DNA of 64,000 nucleotides from Pyrrhosoma nymphula (Eukaryota; Arthropoda; Insecta; Odonata; Coenagrionidae), in assembly GCA_963573305.1 (NCBI GenBank), contig OY754338.1, positions 19,094,192-19,158,191 on the forward strand, in the 5' to 3' direction. Under the pieces are notes generated by a model, which saw only the letters and a list, made by a program, of their open reading frames with translations, made no database searches and was not told the DNA's origin. The stretch's first letter is position 1. Every line of letters starts with the position of its first letter. Positions 61,259 to 64,000 of this stretch are shown here, piece after piece. Position numbers and translations under genes: made by a program.

Positions 61259-62557
61259 TTTTCCTCTGTGGAATATCGCACTAATGTGCACTCGCGGGTG
61301 ACTCTATAAACGTAAAATCCGTGACTAGTCCCGGAATCCTCAAGATTGCCAGCTATAAAACTTGAGTGGACCCTTTTAGTCAGAAGCTTGCGGATGTTGA
61401 ACCAAGTTGAAGAACAAATAAATCGCTGCGGGTCTTTAAGTCGCGAGTTTTAAGCCACGTAGAGAAAGGGATACATGTTTTTAAGTATGTATTCATATTT
61501 CACCTAGCTTCAAACTTCTGCTAATTAAGCTCGTGAATTATTGCCGAGGGGGCGTGGTCTAAACGGGGAAGGGAAATATTGGGTTAGCTCTAAGGCCAAG
61601 GGTCGTAGGGTAGGGGACTCTATCCTCATTAGGGCCTTGCCCTGTCCTTTTCGCGGTTCAGGACGACGCAATGAAATAAAGGATATTCATCGTGGTTGCA
61701 CCCGGTAGGGCTGGGTCGGCGGCGGAGGGCTTATGGATTGTGGAAAGGTTTAGGTCGGTAAGTGAGGGCACGAGAGAGGGAGATGTGAAGTATTTCCGCG
61801 AGGCAAGGCAGGGAAAGAATGGTTTCGTGTATTAAGCTCTGATTTTTTCGCACGGTCATCCTCGACTGATGAGGTTAGGGGGAACCATGCTGGAGAAAGA
61901 ATGACTGAAGTGAAGGCGAGGCAGATGACCTCAATTTTCAGCGAGTTCTACGCCGTAACAAACAATAATAATAATAACGGAGCTTATCTGAATATTGCTG
62001 CGCCTTTCCCGGCCGGGGCCCAACGCTACTGCCTCTAATTCCACTCGGGGCACAACCCCATGGAACGCAGATGGATGGGGAGCACTCAGCGTTGCTCGAG
62101 CAAACACTACGCTACAGCGCACGGCCGGGGATATATTCAGGAAGTGAACATTGGAACGTGAGCGCTGAGAGAGAATGGAAAAGTGAAAAAATGTGGACAA
62201 TACAGCATGCATCAATAGACCTGAAATATATGGCAACATATCTTCGCGAAATCGATATTGTTATTATCAGCATCATGAACCAGTTCGATAAATAAGGTTA
62301 TGATATATATTATTGTTTGGAGGTTTAGGATATTTGGTTTTCCGTCTTAGAAAAAAAACCTATCTTTGTTAAATCATAATATTGGAGTAAAGATTTTGTT
62401 CGTAACTAGAAATTAGTCAAGAAGTATTGTTTCTAAAAAATTATTTCCTAAAATGTTTTAAATCAGCTTTGCAAAGCCTTTACCTGATTTTAAAGTAGGT
62501 GTCAGGCGATAATTTGTGGAAATGTGTGACAGACAACATTATCACAGAAACATTTTC
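61259..62557. other. non-coding sequence with a GC-rich block near 61540-62170
   Basis: Nothing recognised beyond overlapping short frames. Confidence 0.5.
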
Positions 62558-62705
62558 ATAATTTCCACTAAAAATTTTATTTTACCGACCAGGGTTTCAG
62601 CAAAACTTTGCCATTATCAATACAAACCTTAATAGTGGTAAACCTTGATAATGGCAATAGTTGCTGAAACCTAGGTCTCTAAAATAAAACTTATTGTGGA
62701 AATGT
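62558..62705. repeat. foldback element, arms about 61 bp
   Basis: 62558-62620 is inverted at 62645-62705 with about ten mismatches and a 24-base spacer. The right arm reads TTGATAATGGCAATAG...CTGAAACCTAGGTC on the plus strand: a decayed CTGANGA box, GAAA, the self-complementary ACCTAGGT (62669-62676) and C. The left arm has GAAACCCTGGTC on the minus strand. Confidence 0.75.
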
Positions 62706-63775
62706 ACAAAGAGTTTTTTTGTGAAAATGAAACCTTTTTCTATTTTAGTGTTATGTAATGATGTTATTTTTCAACAATTGGCAAGATTTGCAACAAAAAT
62801 ATATTTGAATTCACGAGTCTTAAGCAATATTTTTCCGTTCCGAGGGTCTCTATCGTGTGTTACGTTAACTGACTCCCATCAAACGCACAGAGGAAGAGAG
62901 GAGTGTACTGTGAGAGTGAGTAGGTTCGTGGTCAGAGGCTACGTATTTTTAAGAGGGGCCCCCTTCCCCCACAAATACTAGTGTGTAGTGCAAACATCCA
63001 GGGGTGGGTTAACACCCCCCCTCTCCCATTCCATCCCTCTCCGCCTCAGAGAAGAATCATTAACGTGGCGTGCGCAAGCAAGCACGGCGAGGACTGGTCG
63101 GTCCTTATTCCGACACGTCGACTTGGCTATTCTCCGAGAAAAGTAAATAATATTAATAAACAGCGAGGGGGAGAGATAGCAATAATTGCTCCCGCATTGT
63201 GTGACCTCACTGGCCCACCTCTTCGACCCTCATCCCGTCAAACCTCTCCCTCTCTGTCCTTAATTAAAATAATTGGGAGAATATGAGGCCTAGAGGCAGC
63301 GGATCCTCAGTGTTTGATCTGCAGCGGGGATTTGATGAAAAAAAATGGCGGAGCAGGAAGGCGTACACCCGTGGACCTCCATTTCGATGGTGCGGTAAAG
63401 CAAAACTTGATATAAGGCACCTCACTGACGGACACCACATAAGGACAGACTATTGTAAGGACTGTTTACGATGTCACAATATGCTGGAATGTTAAACGCA
63501 AGGCCAGAAAAATTCGTTTTAAGAAAAACGTCACGAGTGTTTAGAGCAAACGAAGGGGATTTAAAGATCAATCGTAGGATTCCATAGCGATGATGCGATA
63601 TTGGCTGCATGTTCGGATACCAACCAATACCGTAGGGTTAAAAAATAAATATAAACATATTTTGAAATCTTAATTTTGAACGATAACATTTAAGTCGGTG
63701 GGAAGAAGACACAACGCGGAACATATGTTTTGAAACTCACCTTACACCTATGACACAGCCAAAATCAATTAAATG
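62706..63775. other. non-coding sequence with a GC-richer part near 62860-63310
   Basis: Three short frames in a row on the plus strand (62694-63495) have no domain features. No gene is supported. Confidence 0.45.
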
Positions 63776-63880
63776 ACAGAAATACATCGTCGAAAAGAGG
63801 TTATTTATTACGACCATGGTTTCTATGCACAGCATCATCCACAGATGCAGTGCAGTATATTAATATTTTTTTATTTCTGT
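63776..63880 (-). repeat. half copy of the hammerhead-like foldback family
   Basis: On the minus strand: GGATGATGCTGTGCATAG, then GAAA, the self-complementary ACCATGGT (63813-63820) and C. GACAGAAATA at the left and TATTTCTGTGAT at the right pair with one mismatch, so the copy may be a short complete foldback. Confidence 0.5.
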
Positions 63881-64000
63881 GATTCATTATGCTGAACTTC
63901 CACTATATCACACTGATCCTTCTCTTTCTGTGGAAAAGAAGGTTTCAAAATTCTTTCCCTCCAATCCCCATTCATTTATACATAATTATTTTAAGGCACT

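Noticed and set aside
1..64000. CRISPR array, bacterial operon, prophage or integrated virus
   Set aside because: There are no regularly spaced repeats, ribosome-binding-site-led gene strings or viral protein frames. All repeats are eukaryotic types.

Overview
This window looks like nuclear DNA of an arthropod, most likely an insect with a large, repeat-rich genome. The background is AT-rich, with scattered GC-rich or pyrimidine-rich islands of about 0.3-1.5 kb. There are no operons or dense coding, and no long ORF belongs to a cellular gene that I recognise. The repeats are of eukaryotic types: a 5S-rRNA-derived SINE, several tRNA-derived SINEs, a truncated LINE, TIR elements and many foldback palindromes. 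I cannot name the species. An odonate or another large-genome hemimetabolous insect is only a guess.

Layout. 1-6 kb: a ~600-bp Harbinger-like MITE (825-1425), then the best gene-like signal in the window. This is a small exon (2204-2316, + strand) with a good acceptor, a well-placed ATG, a signal-peptide-like reading frame and a GTGAGT donor. A much weaker exon candidate follows at 4583-4720. 6-17 kb: three tRNA-derived SINE-like copies (about 6.8, 10.0 and 16.6 kb) and a small inverted-repeat element at 11.2 kb. 21-25 kb: a second Harbinger-like MITE with a TAA duplication, and a perfect 183-bp palindrome. 28-30.3 kb: a cluster with a 5S-derived SINE (13-bp target-site duplication), a 5'-truncated LINE (8-bp duplication) and two hammerhead-like elements. 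31-47 kb: further foldbacks at 31.7, 39.7, 44.2 and 46.3 kb and a diverged 175-bp tandem duplication at 43 kb. 47-64 kb: a 27-bp tandem repeat, a GC-rich block with a TATA/Inr-like pair on the minus strand, a possible cysteine-rich terminal exon at 53.4 kb, a foldback built from tRNA T-arms at 61.2 kb, and more hammerhead-like copies at 56.1, 60.3, 62.6 and 63.8 kb.

The most interesting pattern is a dispersed set of short foldback elements with different flanks and a common centre. The centre has a CTGANGA-like box, a short hairpin, GAAA, a short self-complementary box, then C. The self-complementary box differs between copies (ACCGGT, ACCCGGGT, ACGT, ACCATGGT, ACCTAGGT, ACAGCTGT) but usually stays palindromic. 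That is what a hammerhead ribozyme with a very short stem III, working as a dimer, would need. Such motifs are known from Penelope-like retroelements and related non-autonomous repeats. No Penelope reverse transcriptase or GIY-YIG ORF is visible here, so these copies would be non-autonomous or relic. Stem I pairing is weak in every copy I checked, so ribozyme activity is unproven.

Most of the window is therefore intergenic or, more likely given the isolated signal-peptide exon, intron of a widely spaced gene.
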